A stretch of 64,000 bases of DNA from Flavisphingopyxis soli (GTDB lineage Bacteria > Pseudomonadota > Alphaproteobacteria > Sphingomonadales > Sphingomonadaceae), in assembly GCF_007995095.1 (NCBI RefSeq), contig NZ_VOPY01000002.1, forward strand, positions 1 through 64,000, read 5' to 3'. The position numbers were made by a program, and so were the translations under genes. Below, piece after piece: positions 1 to 8,563 of this stretch; position 1 is the stretch's first letter; every line of letters starts with the position of its first letter. The notes under the pieces are model-generated. The model worked only from the letters and a program-made list of their open reading frames with translations, made no database searches and was not told where the DNA came from.

Positions 1-88
1 TTCAAGTTTGAAGCTCCCTTTGCAGCGTTGCCTCTCATGATGGCCCAACCCCTCTAATGTCAGCAAGTGGGTCGTTAGCAGACGTTCG

Positions 89-108
89 CGTCAGCCGTTT
101 TTCTGACG
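89..108. repeat. Short inverted repeat near the left edge
   Basis: CGTCAG and CTGACG form perfect 6-base arms around an 8-base loop. It lies 36 bases beyond the stop of the minus-strand DUF1489 gene. Neither strand has a T-tract after the stem, so it is not a convincing intrinsic terminator. Nothing else is recognisable in bases 1-143. Confidence 0.3.
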
Positions 109-143
109 GTTGCGCGCGAAACCTACGTTCGAAATCTTGCTCC

Positions 144-554
144 TCAAACCAACGCCAGCTTGCTCAGCTCTTTCAGTACTCTCGCGGGGATCGCGGCGAT
201 ATCGTCGATGTCGCCGTCGAAGTCCTTGGGCGCGTCGCTCGCCGTCAGATAGCGCCAGCCCTGGTGGGCGCGCTTGGGCTTGGGCTGGACGGGGATGACG
301 CGCGGATCGAGGACGATGTGGATGCGCCCGTCGGGGGCGTCCTCGAAAGCGGTAATCTCGCTGCGCCCAACGATCTGGTGCGCGAGGATCCAGTAAAGCG
401 AGCCGCCGATCATCTCGGCATGGCGCGTCGGGCGATAGCGCGTCGTCATGCGCATCTTGCCGTCGGGTGCTTCGCGTCCGCGCAAAGCAATGCGATCGGC
501 GAGATACTGGAAGCTGTCGCAGCCGAAGGCGATCTTGGTCATGTGGAGCGGCAT
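144..554 (-). CDS. DUF1489 family protein
   Basis: A 136-residue soluble protein whose N-terminus (MPLHMTKIAFGCDSF) and basic and aromatic middle match the alphaproteobacterial DUF1489 family; its function is not established. It has no signal peptide or membrane segment. The chosen ATG has a GGAG element only about 2 bases upstream; an in-frame Met four codons later is an alternative. It lies 60 bases downstream of popZ on the same strand and could be co-transcribed with it. The length is normal for the family. The family call is confident from overall pattern, but no biochemical role can be read from the sequence. Confidence 0.75.
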   Translation of the reverse strand: MPLHMTKIAFGCDSFQYLADRIALRGREAPDGKMRMTTRYRPTRHAEMIGGSLYWILAHQIVGRSEITAFEDAPDGRIHIVLDPRVIPVQPKPKRAHQGWRYLTASDAPKDFDGDIDDIAAIPARVLKELSKLALV

Positions 555-614
555 CGCTCCTATCTGGTCACGCGGGCCACGCAGCGCAAGCGCGATGCGC
601 GGACCGGATGACGA

Positions 615-1085
615 TCAATCGTCGCGTTTGGTCAGCCGTTCGACTTCGCGCGTGACGATCCGCTCGACGAGGCCGGGCAGATGCTCGTCGAGCCACCCCT
701 TGAGCATCGGCTTCAGGCTTTCGCGGACGAGATCGTCGATCGTCGTCGGAGCGGTGGCCGGGGCGGCGGGCGTGTCGCTGCCGATATGGAGCAGCGAAGC
801 GAGCGTCTGGCGGCTGGCGGCGAGCGCGTCGGACGACAGGATTGTCGCATCGTCCTCGACCGGATCGGCCGCGTGCTGGCTGGTCGTCTCGGCTTGCGGG
901 GCGCGCCGTTGGTCCGGTTCATGGAATTCGGACGCCTGCGTCAGTTCGAGCGGCTCGTCGCTGTCGTCGTCGGCGGAGGAGGCAGGGCTATCGTCGATGA
1001 TACGCGTCGCATCCTCGCGCTCGATGACGCGGCGGATCGAGGACAAGATGTCCTCCATTGACGGCTCCTTGGACATATCGCCCAT
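615..1085 (-). CDS. popZ: Polar organizing protein PopZ (DUF2497)
   Basis: A 156-residue acidic protein with the three-part PopZ plan. Residues about 1-25 form a short conserved helix (MSKEPSMEDILSSIRRVIE), residues about 30-100 are a disordered region rich in Asp, Glu, Ser and Ala, and residues about 112-156 are the C-terminal oligomerisation helices (DDLVRESLKPMLKGWLDEHL). In Caulobacter, PopZ forms a polar matrix that anchors the ParB-parS centromere and recruits cell-cycle regulators. The start is the ATG with an AGGGGA element upstream; Met5 (MSKEP) is a possible alternative. A TTAACCAT sequence lies 12 bases before the start. It follows pcm-tolC in the same orientation, an arrangement typical of sphingomonads. 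Confidence 0.88.
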   Translation of the reverse strand: MGDMSKEPSMEDILSSIRRVIEREDATRIIDDSPASSADDDSDEPLELTQASEFHEPDQRRAPQAETTSQHAADPVEDDATILSSDALAASRQTLASLLHIGSDTPAAPATAPTTIDDLVRESLKPMLKGWLDEHLPGLVERIVTREVERLTKRDD

Positions 1086-1096
1086 GATACTCCCCT

Positions 1097-1126
1097 ATGG
1101 TTAACGCCTGTTAGCGCGCCCGCTAA
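1097..1126 (-). promoter_or_regulatory. popZ upstream region with TTAACCAT and a small dyad
   Basis: Read toward popZ, the 53-base tolC-popZ gap holds a perfect TTAGCG-N4-CGCTAA dyad (1111-1126) and then TTAACCAT (1097-1104). TTAACCAT matches the half-site preferred by the cell-cycle regulator CtrA. The partner half upstream is only CTAA at N6 spacing, so CtrA binding is an inference. Confidence 0.35.
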
Positions 1127-1138
1127 GGGGTGGGAAGC

Positions 1139-2617
1139 CTATTGTGGCGCGGGTGTCGTGCGCATTGGCGAGGCAGCATCGTCGGTTACCTGGGCATTCT
1201 GTGCCGGTGTGTTGACCGTCGTGGTCGCTTGCGGCGCGGGCGCGGGATCCTGATCCCAGTCCCAGACCCTGTTGCGGACGCGATCGTAGTTGAGCTGCGG
1301 GTCGTAGAGCGCGCCGCCGTCGAGGCCGAGATCCTGCGCTTCGGCCTTGCCCATTGCGGCGAGCAGAGTGAAGGCGGCGACATAGGCATCGCGTCGCGAG
1401 CTGACCAGCGTGACCTGTGCGTTGAGATATTCCTGTTCGGCATTGAGGATGTCGAGGATCGTCCGGTTGCCGACGCTGTTTTCGGCGCGGACGCCTTCAA
1501 GACTCAATTGCGCCGCGTCGGAGGCGACCTGCGCCGACTGGATGACCTGCAGCGATGCCTGCCAGCTGGCAAAGGCCGAGCGTACCTGAGCGACGACCGA
1601 GCGTTCGGTTTCGACGAGCCGTTCCATCGATTGCGACGACCGCGCCTGCGCCTGGCGGACCTGCGCGGCGGGACGACCACCCTGGAAGATCGGGATCGTC
1701 GCGGTAATACCTGCCGAGCCCGTCGTGCTGCTTTGGGCGAAGCTGACCCCCGGCGTATTGCTGCCGATCGTGCCAAGATAATTCACGTAACCCGTCTGTC
1801 CGGTCAGTGACACCTGCGGCAGGCGCGACGCCTTTGCCGTGCGGATGTCGTAGCGCGTGGCATCGACGGTGATCTGCGCTGCCTCGATATCGGGGTTGTC
1901 GGCGAGCGCGACCGTCACCGCTTCCTGCGGCGATGCGGGGAGGTTGGGCAGCGGCGGCGGCGGCTGGAGGTCGGTCGGCGCGTCGCCGATAATCTGGATA
2001 TAGCGCTCGCGGCTCGAGATCAGGCGCGATTCGGCAGTCTGCAACTGGCTGCGTGCGGTGGCGAGACGCGATTCGGACTGGGCGACGTCGGTCCGCGTCA
2101 GGTCGCCGATCTCGAACCGGTCGCCGGTCGCCTGGCGATTGACGCCGAGGACGTCGACATTGCTGCGGTTGAGGGCGACGAGCGCCTGGTCGCGGATGAC
2201 GTCCATATAGGCGGCGACCGCCTGGCTGAAGATGCTCGATTCGGTTGCCCGCAGATTGGCCTGGCCGGCTTCGACGCGTTTCTCGGCCGCATTGACCGCG
2301 TTCTTGACTGCGCCACCCTGATAGATCGGGATGCTGATCTGCGGACCGATCGAAAATGCCCGATCGGGCGAGGTGAAGTTGTTCGACGACTGCAGGACGT
2401 ATTCGGTATAGCTGCCCTGGACCCCGACATTGGGCAGGCCGTTGGCGCGCGCCAACGGCACGGTCTCGTCGGTCACGCGCTGGCTGGCGCGCGCACCGGT
2501 CAGCGTCGGGTTGTTCTCATACGCTTTGGCGAGCGCATCGCGCAGCGTGTCGGCGCTGGCGGCGGCGGGCAGGGCGAGCGCGACAAGGGCAGTGCCGACA
2601 AGAAGGGGAAAGCGCAT
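1139..2617 (-). CDS. tolC: TolC-family outer membrane channel protein
   Basis: A 492-residue outer-membrane efflux protein. It starts with a signal peptide (hydrophobic core at residues 5-20, cleavage near AAASA-DT) and carries two repeats of the OEP family: TLRDALAKAYENNPTL near residue 24 and EAVTVALADNPDI near residue 230. Long coiled-coil helices follow each repeat. Trimers form the beta-barrel and periplasmic tunnel used by type I secretion and tripartite efflux. The C-terminal tail is low-complexity and rich in Pro, Ala and Gln. It sits 15 bases downstream of the methyltransferase gene, so the two are probably one transcript. No inner-membrane or adaptor partner is encoded in the window. 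Confidence 0.93.
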   Translation of the reverse strand: MRFPLLVGTALVALALPAAASADTLRDALAKAYENNPTLTGARASQRVTDETVPLARANGLPNVGVQGSYTEYVLQSSNNFTSPDRAFSIGPQISIPIYQGGAVKNAVNAAEKRVEAGQANLRATESSIFSQAVAAYMDVIRDQALVALNRSNVDVLGVNRQATGDRFEIGDLTRTDVAQSESRLATARSQLQTAESRLISSRERYIQIIGDAPTDLQPPPPLPNLPASPQEAVTVALADNPDIEAAQITVDATRYDIRTAKASRLPQVSLTGQTGYVNYLGTIGSNTPGVSFAQSSTTGSAGITATIPIFQGGRPAAQVRQAQARSSQSMERLVETERSVVAQVRSAFASWQASLQVIQSAQVASDAAQLSLEGVRAENSVGNRTILDILNAEQEYLNAQVTLVSSRRDAYVAAFTLLAAMGKAEAQDLGLDGGALYDPQLNYDRVRNRVWDWDQDPAPAPQATTTVNTPAQNAQVTDDAASPMRTTPAPQ

Positions 2618-2632
2618 GGGATAGTGTCTCGC

Positions 2633-3310
2633 TCAGCTAAAAGTGAAATGGCGGGCGCGGTCGAACCCGGGTAACGATACCGCCTCGACATCGCTCAGCG
2701 GCATCAGCGCAATCGCGCCGTCGCTCGCTTCGCCGCGCGCGATACGGGCGACGCCGCGGTCGTCGAGCGCGGTAACCAAGCGACCGCCCGGTGCCAACTG
2801 CTTGGCAAACGTGTCAGGAATATGTTGGACCGCGCCGTCGACGATGATCAGCGAATAGGGCGCTGCCTTGGCCCAGCCCGCCGCAAGCGGCCCGCGCACC
2901 AGCGTGACATTGGCCAGATCACCGAGCGTTTCGGCGGCACGATCGGCGAGCATGTCCTCGCTTTCGAGCGCCACGACGCTGGTCGCAAGTCGTGCAAGGA
3001 TCGTGGCAAGATAGCCCGTTGCCGCGCCGACGATCAGGACATGGTCGGCGATGCGCACGTCGGCGGCGACGAGCATCTGCCCGGTCGTCAGCGGCGGATT
3101 GAGGCTGCGGCCGTTGCCCAAGGGAATTGCGCGGTCGGTATAGGCGACGCGGGCGCGATCGGCGGGGACGAAATCTTCGCGCGCGACATTGGCCATCGCC
3201 GCGACGATTGCGCGATCGGTGACGTCGGAGGGGCGCAGCTGGCTGTCGACCATCGCCCGGCGCATGGCGGTGAAATTTTCGGCTTCCAGGACGGGGTTCG
3301 GTGTCGGCAT
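2633..3310 (-). CDS. Protein-L-isoaspartate O-methyltransferase family protein
   Basis: A 225-residue class I SAM-dependent methyltransferase of the PCMT family. The start used is the ATG at 3310 (MPTPNPVLEAENF), because the upstream extension looks non-coding. The conserved N-terminal helix reads MRRAMVDSQLRPSDVTD. The SAM-binding strand and loop read VLIVGAATGYLATILA, followed by ALESE. The family normally has GTGSGY in that loop and a Ser/Gln-rich ISQP element; here these are GAATGY and PPLTTGQM. It belongs to the divergent alphaproteobacterial branch, so true isoaspartate repair activity is less certain. It precedes tolC by 15 bases and has a strong dyad 26 bases upstream of its start. 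Confidence 0.82.
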   Translation of the reverse strand: MPTPNPVLEAENFTAMRRAMVDSQLRPSDVTDRAIVAAMANVAREDFVPADRARVAYTDRAIPLGNGRSLNPPLTTGQMLVAADVRIADHVLIVGAATGYLATILARLATSVVALESEDMLADRAAETLGDLANVTLVRGPLAAGWAKAAPYSLIIVDGAVQHIPDTFAKQLAPGGRLVTALDDRGVARIARGEASDGAIALMPLSDVEAVSLPGFDRARHFTFS

Positions 3311-3335
3311 TGGGACTCTGTACCTTCCTCTTGAC

Positions 3336-3355
3336 TGTATTGCAAGGCCAATACA
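3336..3355. promoter_or_regulatory. Perfect dyad upstream of pcm-tolC (candidate operator)
   Basis: TGTATTG and CAATACA form perfect 7-base arms around a 6-base spacer, starting 26 bases upstream of the pcm ATG. The size and symmetry suit a dimeric repressor such as a TetR or MarR protein. No regulator gene is adjacent, so the partner is unknown. Confidence 0.4.
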
Positions 3356-3500
3356 CTGCGACGAATCAATCGGGCCTCGGCGCACTATCGGGCGCGTTAC
3401 AGCGTGGTGATGCGAACGCCAACCGCCGATGGCGCGAAACGTGCGAAACGCGGTTGACTTTGCGCCGCGCGGCTCACAGATGCTCGGGTCCGCGTACCGG

Positions 3501-3574
3501 GGCCCGATGGCGGAGTGGTTACGCAGAGGACTGCAAATCCTTGCACGCCGGTTCGATTCCGGCTCGGGCCTCCA
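3501..3574 (+). tRNA. tRNA-Cys (GCA)
   Basis: A full cloverleaf in 74 bases. The acceptor arm GGCCCGA pairs with TCGGGCC, the anticodon loop CTGCAAA carries GCA at 3533-3535, the T-arm contains GTTCGATTCC, and the discriminator T is followed by an encoded CCA end. It stands alone between pcm and the fecI gene. Confidence 0.97.
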
Positions 3575-3691
3575 CGCGGTTTAGCATCGACAGCGAAGCG
3601 ACCTATCGCATGAGTGCCACCGGTGGCGCGTCGGGGCGAAGCCGGACGCGCGATGCTGCGGTATTTGCTAAATTCTTGTCAATCGTCATCG

Positions 3692-4297
3692 ATGGCCGCC
3701 ATAGCGGGCACCGTGCAGACGAACATCGACCGCGACCCGGCCAGCAATAACCTGCAAGAAGGCCTGATCGAGCATCGCGACGCGATCGTCCGCTTCCTTG
3801 TCGCGCGCGTTGGCGGTCGCGACGAAGCCGAAGATATCGTCCAGGAACTCTGGTTGCGCTGCGGCAAGGCCCGGACCGGGCCGATCGCCAACATCCGCGC
3901 GTATCTCTACAAGGCGGCGCACAATCTCGTGCGCGACCGCGCCCGGCAGAGAGCGCGCGCGATCGATCGCGAGACGCGCTGGGCGGACGAAGCCGATCCT
4001 GCCGATCCGATATCGTCCAACGGCGGTGCGCCGCAAGAGGCGCAGGCGCTTGCCAGCGACGAGGCGGCACGCCTGCGCGCGGCGATCGACGCGCTGCCCG
4101 ATGGCGCTCGCCGGGTGCTTGTCATGCACAAGATCGAGGAACGATCGCATGCCGAGATTGCGGGGCGGCTCGCGATCAGCCGGAGCGCGGTCGAAAAACA
4201 TATGGCGGTCGCCATGCGCCATTTGCGTGCGCGCCTCTCCGACTGTGGTGATCGCCCCTCTGCGGCGTCTGGCGATCAACAAGAGAACAAGGCATGA
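3692..4297 (+). CDS. fecI: FecI-type ECF sigma factor
   Basis: A roughly 201-residue extracytoplasmic-function sigma factor. Region 2 is seen as FLVARVGGRDEAEDIVQELW and ANIRAYLYKAAHNLVRDRAR; region 4 as ALPDGARRVLVMHKIEERSH and the helix-turn-helix AGRLAISRSAVEKHMAVAMR. Its stop overlaps the start of fecR (ATGA), and a TonB receptor follows, the classic surface-signalling trio. An outer-membrane signal passes through FecR to the sigma factor, which then transcribes the receptor gene. The exact start is uncertain: no good Shine-Dalgarno is seen, and ATG 3653, ATG 3692 and GTG 3713 are all possible. I took 3692 because family homology begins soon after it. Confidence 0.88.
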   Translation: MAAIAGTVQTNIDRDPASNNLQEGLIEHRDAIVRFLVARVGGRDEAEDIVQELWLRCGKARTGPIANIRAYLYKAAHNLVRDRARQRARAIDRETRWADEADPADPISSNGGAPQEAQALASDEAARLRAAIDALPDGARRVLVMHKIEERSHAEIAGRLAISRSAVEKHMAVAMRHLRARLSDCGDRPSAASGDQQENKA

Positions 4298-5307
4298 CCC
4301 AGAAACGCACAGCCGATCATGACCCAGCGGACGACGCGATCGCGGCGGCGCTCGACTGGCAGGCGCGGCTCGAGCGGCCCGATGCCGACTGGGATGCGTT
4401 CACCGCATGGCTCGAAAGCGATGCCGAACATGGCGCGGCGATGGCGGCGATCGATATGATCGACGCGGCGTTGGACCTCCATCGCGAGGCGTTGCGCGAT
4501 CTTGCCGAAGATGGCGACGTCGATGCCGACATTTCGGCAGCGACCGACGATGTGCATCACGTCGGGGCGCGCCGTCTGGCCGGTCGGCGCTGGCACTGGC
4601 CCGCGCTCGCCGCCGCGCTGGCATTCGCCTTCCTCCTGCCGTTTGCCACGAGCTGGATGTCGCCGGGTACGGTAGAAACCTATCGCGCCGATGGCGGCCA
4701 GCCGGTGGAGATCGCGTTCGAACGGGGATCGACCATCCTGCTGGCGCGCCGGTCGGCGCTGTCGCTCAATCGCAAGGCGCAAACGATCGAGCTTGCGTCG
4801 GGATCGGCATTTTTCGACGTTCGCCACAAGCCGGATCGCACTCTGCAAGTCAGCGCGGGAGACTGGGAGGTCAGCGATATCGGCACGCAATTCTCGCTGA
4901 CGTCGGGCCCGGCGGGTCTTGTCGTCGCGGTAGGCGAGGGTAAGGTCTCGGTGCGGCGCAAGTCCGATGACCGTGCCGCTGCAATCGAGGTTGCGGCAGG
5001 CAAGCGGCTGGTCGTCCTGGCCAATTCGAACCGCGCAACGCTGTCGACTATCGCGCCTGACGCGGTTGCCGCCTGGCGTGAGGGCAGGCTGACCTACGAT
5101 GCGATGCCGATCGAGATGGTCGCGCAGGACATCTCCCGCTATCTAGGCAAACCGGTTGCGATCGATCCGGCGCTGGCAGGCAGGACGTTCAGCGGGACAC
5201 TGGTCGGCGACAACGGGGAGCAGCTCATTGCGGGATTGGAAGCGATCATGGCCATCGACAGTCGCGACGAGGGTGGCCGCGTCGTGCTTGGCACTTCCCG
5301 CCGCTAG
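4294..5307 (+). CDS. fecR: FecR family anti-sigma / sigma regulator
   Basis: A 337-residue single-pass inner-membrane regulator. Residues about 8-50 form the cytoplasmic DUF4880-type segment (ALDWQARLERPDADWDAFTA) that contacts the sigma factor. A hydrophobic helix at residues about 103-124 crosses the membrane. The periplasmic FecR domain follows (TYRADGGQPVEIAFERGS, then FFDVRHKPDRTLQVSA), and residues about 260-330 form a DUF4974/STN-like end (LTYDAMPIEMVAQDISRYL). It starts inside the fecI stop (ATGA) and its 3' end overlaps the receptor gene, so translation of all three genes is probably coupled. Confidence 0.9.
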   Translation: MTQKRTADHDPADDAIAAALDWQARLERPDADWDAFTAWLESDAEHGAAMAAIDMIDAALDLHREALRDLAEDGDVDADISAATDDVHHVGARRLAGRRWHWPALAAALAFAFLLPFATSWMSPGTVETYRADGGQPVEIAFERGSTILLARRSALSLNRKAQTIELASGSAFFDVRHKPDRTLQVSAGDWEVSDIGTQFSLTSGPAGLVVAVGEGKVSVRRKSDDRAAAIEVAAGKRLVVLANSNRATLSTIAPDAVAAWREGRLTYDAMPIEMVAQDISRYLGKPVAIDPALAGRTFSGTLVGDNGEQLIAGLEAIMAIDSRDEGGRVVLGTSRR

Positions 5308-7639
5308 TCTTTTCGTCCATCCCGCCTGCGCTGCCGAGACGACGAGCCATGACCTGTCGATCCGGGCAGGGACACTGAAACAAAGCCTGGCGTCGCTGGC
5401 GAAAGCGGCGAACGTCTCGATCGGCAGCAGCGAACCCATCCCCAATGTCCGGGTGCAAAAGCTGCATGGGCGGATGACGGTCTACGAGGCACTAGACCGG
5501 TTGCTCGCCGGCTTGCCGCTGCGCGCGCGCCAGGTCGCACCGGGGAGTTGGCGCATCGAACGCCGCCCGCAGCAGGGATCGCGGGCGACGCCGTCGCCAT
5601 CGACGCGTTCTGCAGCGACATCGCCAGCCAACCCCCTCGCGTCGAATGATGTCTATGGGATGCAGGAGATCATCGTCACCGCGACCAAGAGCGGGATGCG
5701 CCTGTCCGACGTGCCGGGTTCGATCAGCATCGTCGCGCCCGATATCGACTTGCCCGGGGTCGCGGCGCCTTCGACACAGGATGTCGCGCAAGCCGTGAAT
5801 GGCATGGCGATGACCGACAGCACGCCCGGGCAAAACCGCGTATTTCTAAGAGGCGTTGCCGACAGCCCGTTTGGCGGACCGAGCCAGGGGACGGTCGCTG
5901 TTATTCTCGACGAGGCGCGATTGACCTTCGACGCGCCCGATCCCGAGCTGAGGCTCTATGACACCGAGCGTATCGAAGTCCTCAAAGGTCCGCAGGGGCC
6001 GCTCTACGGGACCGGCATTCTCGGCGGGATATACCGGATCGTCACGCACAAGCCCGAGTTCAACGTCGTGTCCGGGCACGTGAGCGGTTTCGTGACTCAT
6101 CCGGCGGCTGGCGGGGCCGGGGGCGGTGCGAATGCGACGATCAACATTCCCGTTTCCGACACGATCGCGGTGCGCGGCACGGGCTATGCCGAGGATACGC
6201 CCGGCTTCATCGATACGATCGGGATCGGCCGGAACAGCAACGGCGGTGCGATCAGGGGGGGCAGGGCGGTTGTTCGTATCGCGCCGGGCCCAGGCTGGAC
6301 AATCGACCTGTCCGCGCTCGCCCAGTCGATCGCGGTCGACGACAGCCGCTACGTTTATGACGAGAGCAGTCGGAGCCGCAGCGCGGCGATACGCGAACCC
6401 AACAGCAGCAGTGTGGAGATGCTGTCGGTCGAGGCCAACGGATTGCTGTCGGGGCACCGCGTCGTCCTGGCGGCCAGTCAGGTCTGGCAGCGAACCGCCG
6501 CGACCTATGACGCGAGCGCCAAGGCGGCGGTGATCGGGCTTGCGGCCCCGTTGATCGCGCAGATCGATCATCGCTATCGCGTCGCCAATGCCGAGGCACG
6601 GATCGAATCGCGGGCGGGCAACCCGATCGGCTGGCTGGCAGGCGCATCGTTCATGCAGGCGACCGATATCGGCCAGGCGCAGGCGACGCCTGTCGGCGCG
6701 GAACCCACGCTGCTCGATCAGCCCTATCGGCGCAACGTCGAGGTAGCTGCGTTCGGGAATATCGATTTTCCGGTGGTGCCTGCGGTCAGGTTGGCACTGG
6801 GCGCGCGTGTGTTTCGCAACGCAACCGACGACGAGCGCGGCACAGCCGCCAGCTTGACCGACCGCAGCGCGCGGCTGACGGGCTTCACGCCGAGCGCGTC
6901 GCTGAGCTATGCGCCACGCCTCGGCGGGATCGTGTTCCTTCGCGTCGCCAACGGCTTGCGCCCGGGCGGGCTCGCGCCGAAAGCGCCGAGCGGATCGGTG
7001 CGCTATGATTCGGATTCGCTGACCACCGCCGAACTCGGCTGGCGATTGCCGCTCGACGGGTCGCGGCTCGGCTTTACCGGCGCCGCTTATTACAGCGTCT
7101 GGCACGACGTGCAGTCCGATTACCTGACCGCGACCGGCCTGATCGCGACGCGCAACGCGGGCGATGCCCGGATCAAGGGCGGCGAGGCCGCACTCGACTG
7201 GCGACCCGACCAGTGGTGGCGGATGGCGTTCACCGGATCGTACACCGATGCGCAACTGGTGCGCGGCACGAACAATATCCCGTTTGATGACCTGCGCCTG
7301 CCGGTAACCCCCGAATGGACCGCGGCGGCATCGGTCTCCCGCCGGATCGAATTCGGCGAGGACCGGTCGGCGATCATCGGCACGCGCCTTTGGTATAGTG
7401 GTCAGGCGCGCCTGAGCTTCGACCCGGGTCTAGACCGCGCAATGGGCGATTTTATCGACCTGTCGGTCTTCGCGACGGCGAAACTCGGTCGCTTTGACGT
7501 CGCGCTGCGCGGCGAAAACCTGCTCGGCAGCAAGGAGGAGGTCTTTGCCTACGGCAATCCCTTTTCGATCGATCTTCGGCAGCAATATGTCGTCGCTCCG
7601 CCGCTGACGGTCACGCTGCAGGTCGGCCTGTCTTTTTGA
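5228..7639 (+). CDS. STN-domain TonB-dependent outer-membrane receptor
   Basis: A transducing TonB-dependent receptor of about 803 residues. After a signal peptide (cleavage near ACA-AE) comes the STN signalling domain (LSIRAGTLKQSLASLAKAAN to the VAPGSWRIE strand). Then come a TonB-box-like segment (QEIIVTATK), the plug (IEVLKGPQGPLYGTGILGG) and a beta-barrel ending in Phe. The STN domain fits signalling to the adjacent FecR. The substrate is not readable; siderophores or haem are usual. I chose TTG at 5228 because GGGGAG lies 7 bases upstream and it gives a positively charged signal peptide; GTG 5273 is the alternative. Either start overlaps fecR by tens of bases. Confidence 0.85.
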   Translation: MRDWKRSWPSTVATRVAASCLALPAASLFVHPACAAETTSHDLSIRAGTLKQSLASLAKAANVSIGSSEPIPNVRVQKLHGRMTVYEALDRLLAGLPLRARQVAPGSWRIERRPQQGSRATPSPSTRSAATSPANPLASNDVYGMQEIIVTATKSGMRLSDVPGSISIVAPDIDLPGVAAPSTQDVAQAVNGMAMTDSTPGQNRVFLRGVADSPFGGPSQGTVAVILDEARLTFDAPDPELRLYDTERIEVLKGPQGPLYGTGILGGIYRIVTHKPEFNVVSGHVSGFVTHPAAGGAGGGANATINIPVSDTIAVRGTGYAEDTPGFIDTIGIGRNSNGGAIRGGRAVVRIAPGPGWTIDLSALAQSIAVDDSRYVYDESSRSRSAAIREPNSSSVEMLSVEANGLLSGHRVVLAASQVWQRTAATYDASAKAAVIGLAAPLIAQIDHRYRVANAEARIESRAGNPIGWLAGASFMQATDIGQAQATPVGAEPTLLDQPYRRNVEVAAFGNIDFPVVPAVRLALGARVFRNATDDERGTAASLTDRSARLTGFTPSASLSYAPRLGGIVFLRVANGLRPGGLAPKAPSGSVRYDSDSLTTAELGWRLPLDGSRLGFTGAAYYSVWHDVQSDYLTATGLIATRNAGDARIKGGEAALDWRPDQWWRMAFTGSYTDAQLVRGTNNIPFDDLRLPVTPEWTAAASVSRRIEFGEDRSAIIGTRLWYSGQARLSFDPGLDRAMGDFIDLSVFATAKLGRFDVALRGENLLGSKEEVFAYGNPFSIDLRQQYVVAPPLTVTLQVGLSF

Positions 7640-7744
7640 CCGTGTGAGACATTTGTGAGGACTGCGGTGGGAGGCGTGTGATGGCGTCTCAGGTCCGAAA
7701 CGCAGCGCCGGGTCGATGGCGCGCGTCGGACACTGGGATGGTCG

Positions 7745-8563
7745 ATGTCGGGCAAGTCACTGTCAAATTCGTTGAATTCGCGCCGCTTGTTGGTCAGCGT
7801 TCATGACGTCGCCCCGGTTTTCGAAAGCGAAATCGACCGGCTGATCGAACGCGTCGGCGCTGCGTGCGGCCCGCTCCCGCCCGCGCTGCTGGTCGTACCG
7901 CACCACTGGGCGAGCAGCCCGATCGTGCACGGCAGCGCCTTTGCCGCTAAGCTGCGCCGCTGGTCCGATGCGGGTAGCGAGATATTCGTTCATGGCTGGA
8001 CGCATCGCGACGAGAGCGATCATGGGGGCCGCCTTGATCGCTGGCGCGCCGCGCGGATGACTGCGGGCGAGGGTGAATTCCTCGGCCTGTCGCGCGAGGT
8101 GGCGCGCGAGCGTATGGGCGCCGGGCGCGACCTGATCGAAGACATAACGGGGAAACATGTCGCAGGCTTCATCGCCCCCGCCTGGCTCTATGGCGACGGG
8201 GCGCACGCGGCGCTGAAGGATCTCGATTTCCGGCTCGCCGAAGACCATTTGCGCGTCTGGAACCCATCGACCGGCGCGGTCCATGCCAAGGGGCCCGTGA
8301 TCACCTGGGCGACGCGCAGTCGCGTGCGGCTCGGGCTTTCATTGGCTGCGGCGAGCGTATTGCGGCGCGCCTTGGTTCGGGCGCGAACGGTTCGCGTCGC
8401 GGTCCATCCCGGCGATGCGCATTCGCGCGCCGCATGTGCGAGCATCGATGCGACGCTTCGCGTGCTGTCGCGGGGCCGCCCGCCCGCCCGCTATGCCGAT
8501 CTTGCCCCACCTTGCCAGGACGGAGCGGCTTCGGTGCGTCCAGCAGTGGTTGAACCGGCATGA
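7745..8563 (+). CDS. DUF2334 polysaccharide deacetylase family protein
   Basis: A 272-residue member of the NodB-like DUF2334 deacetylases. LLVSVHDVAP near residue 16 carries the first metal-site Asp. IFVHGWTHRDE near residue 81 supplies the family His residues. FIAPAWLYG near residue 140 is the arginine/proline-rich substrate loop equivalent. No signal peptide is seen, so a cytoplasmic or membrane-face role is likely. It overlaps the next glycosyltransferase by ATGA, placing it in a glycan or glycolipid operon where removal of an N-acetyl group from a sugar would be a fitting step. The start lacks a strong Shine-Dalgarno. The substrate is unknown. Confidence 0.8.
   Translation: MSGKSLSNSLNSRRLLVSVHDVAPVFESEIDRLIERVGAACGPLPPALLVVPHHWASSPIVHGSAFAAKLRRWSDAGSEIFVHGWTHRDESDHGGRLDRWRAARMTAGEGEFLGLSREVARERMGAGRDLIEDITGKHVAGFIAPAWLYGDGAHAALKDLDFRLAEDHLRVWNPSTGAVHAKGPVITWATRSRVRLGLSLAAASVLRRALVRARTVRVAVHPGDAHSRAACASIDATLRVLSRGRPPARYADLAPPCQDGAASVRPAVVEPA

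Noticed and set aside
57-611. Long plus-strand open frame opposite DUF1489
   Set aside because: It is antisense to a recognised family gene, Arg-rich and without family features; typical of shadows in GC-rich DNA.
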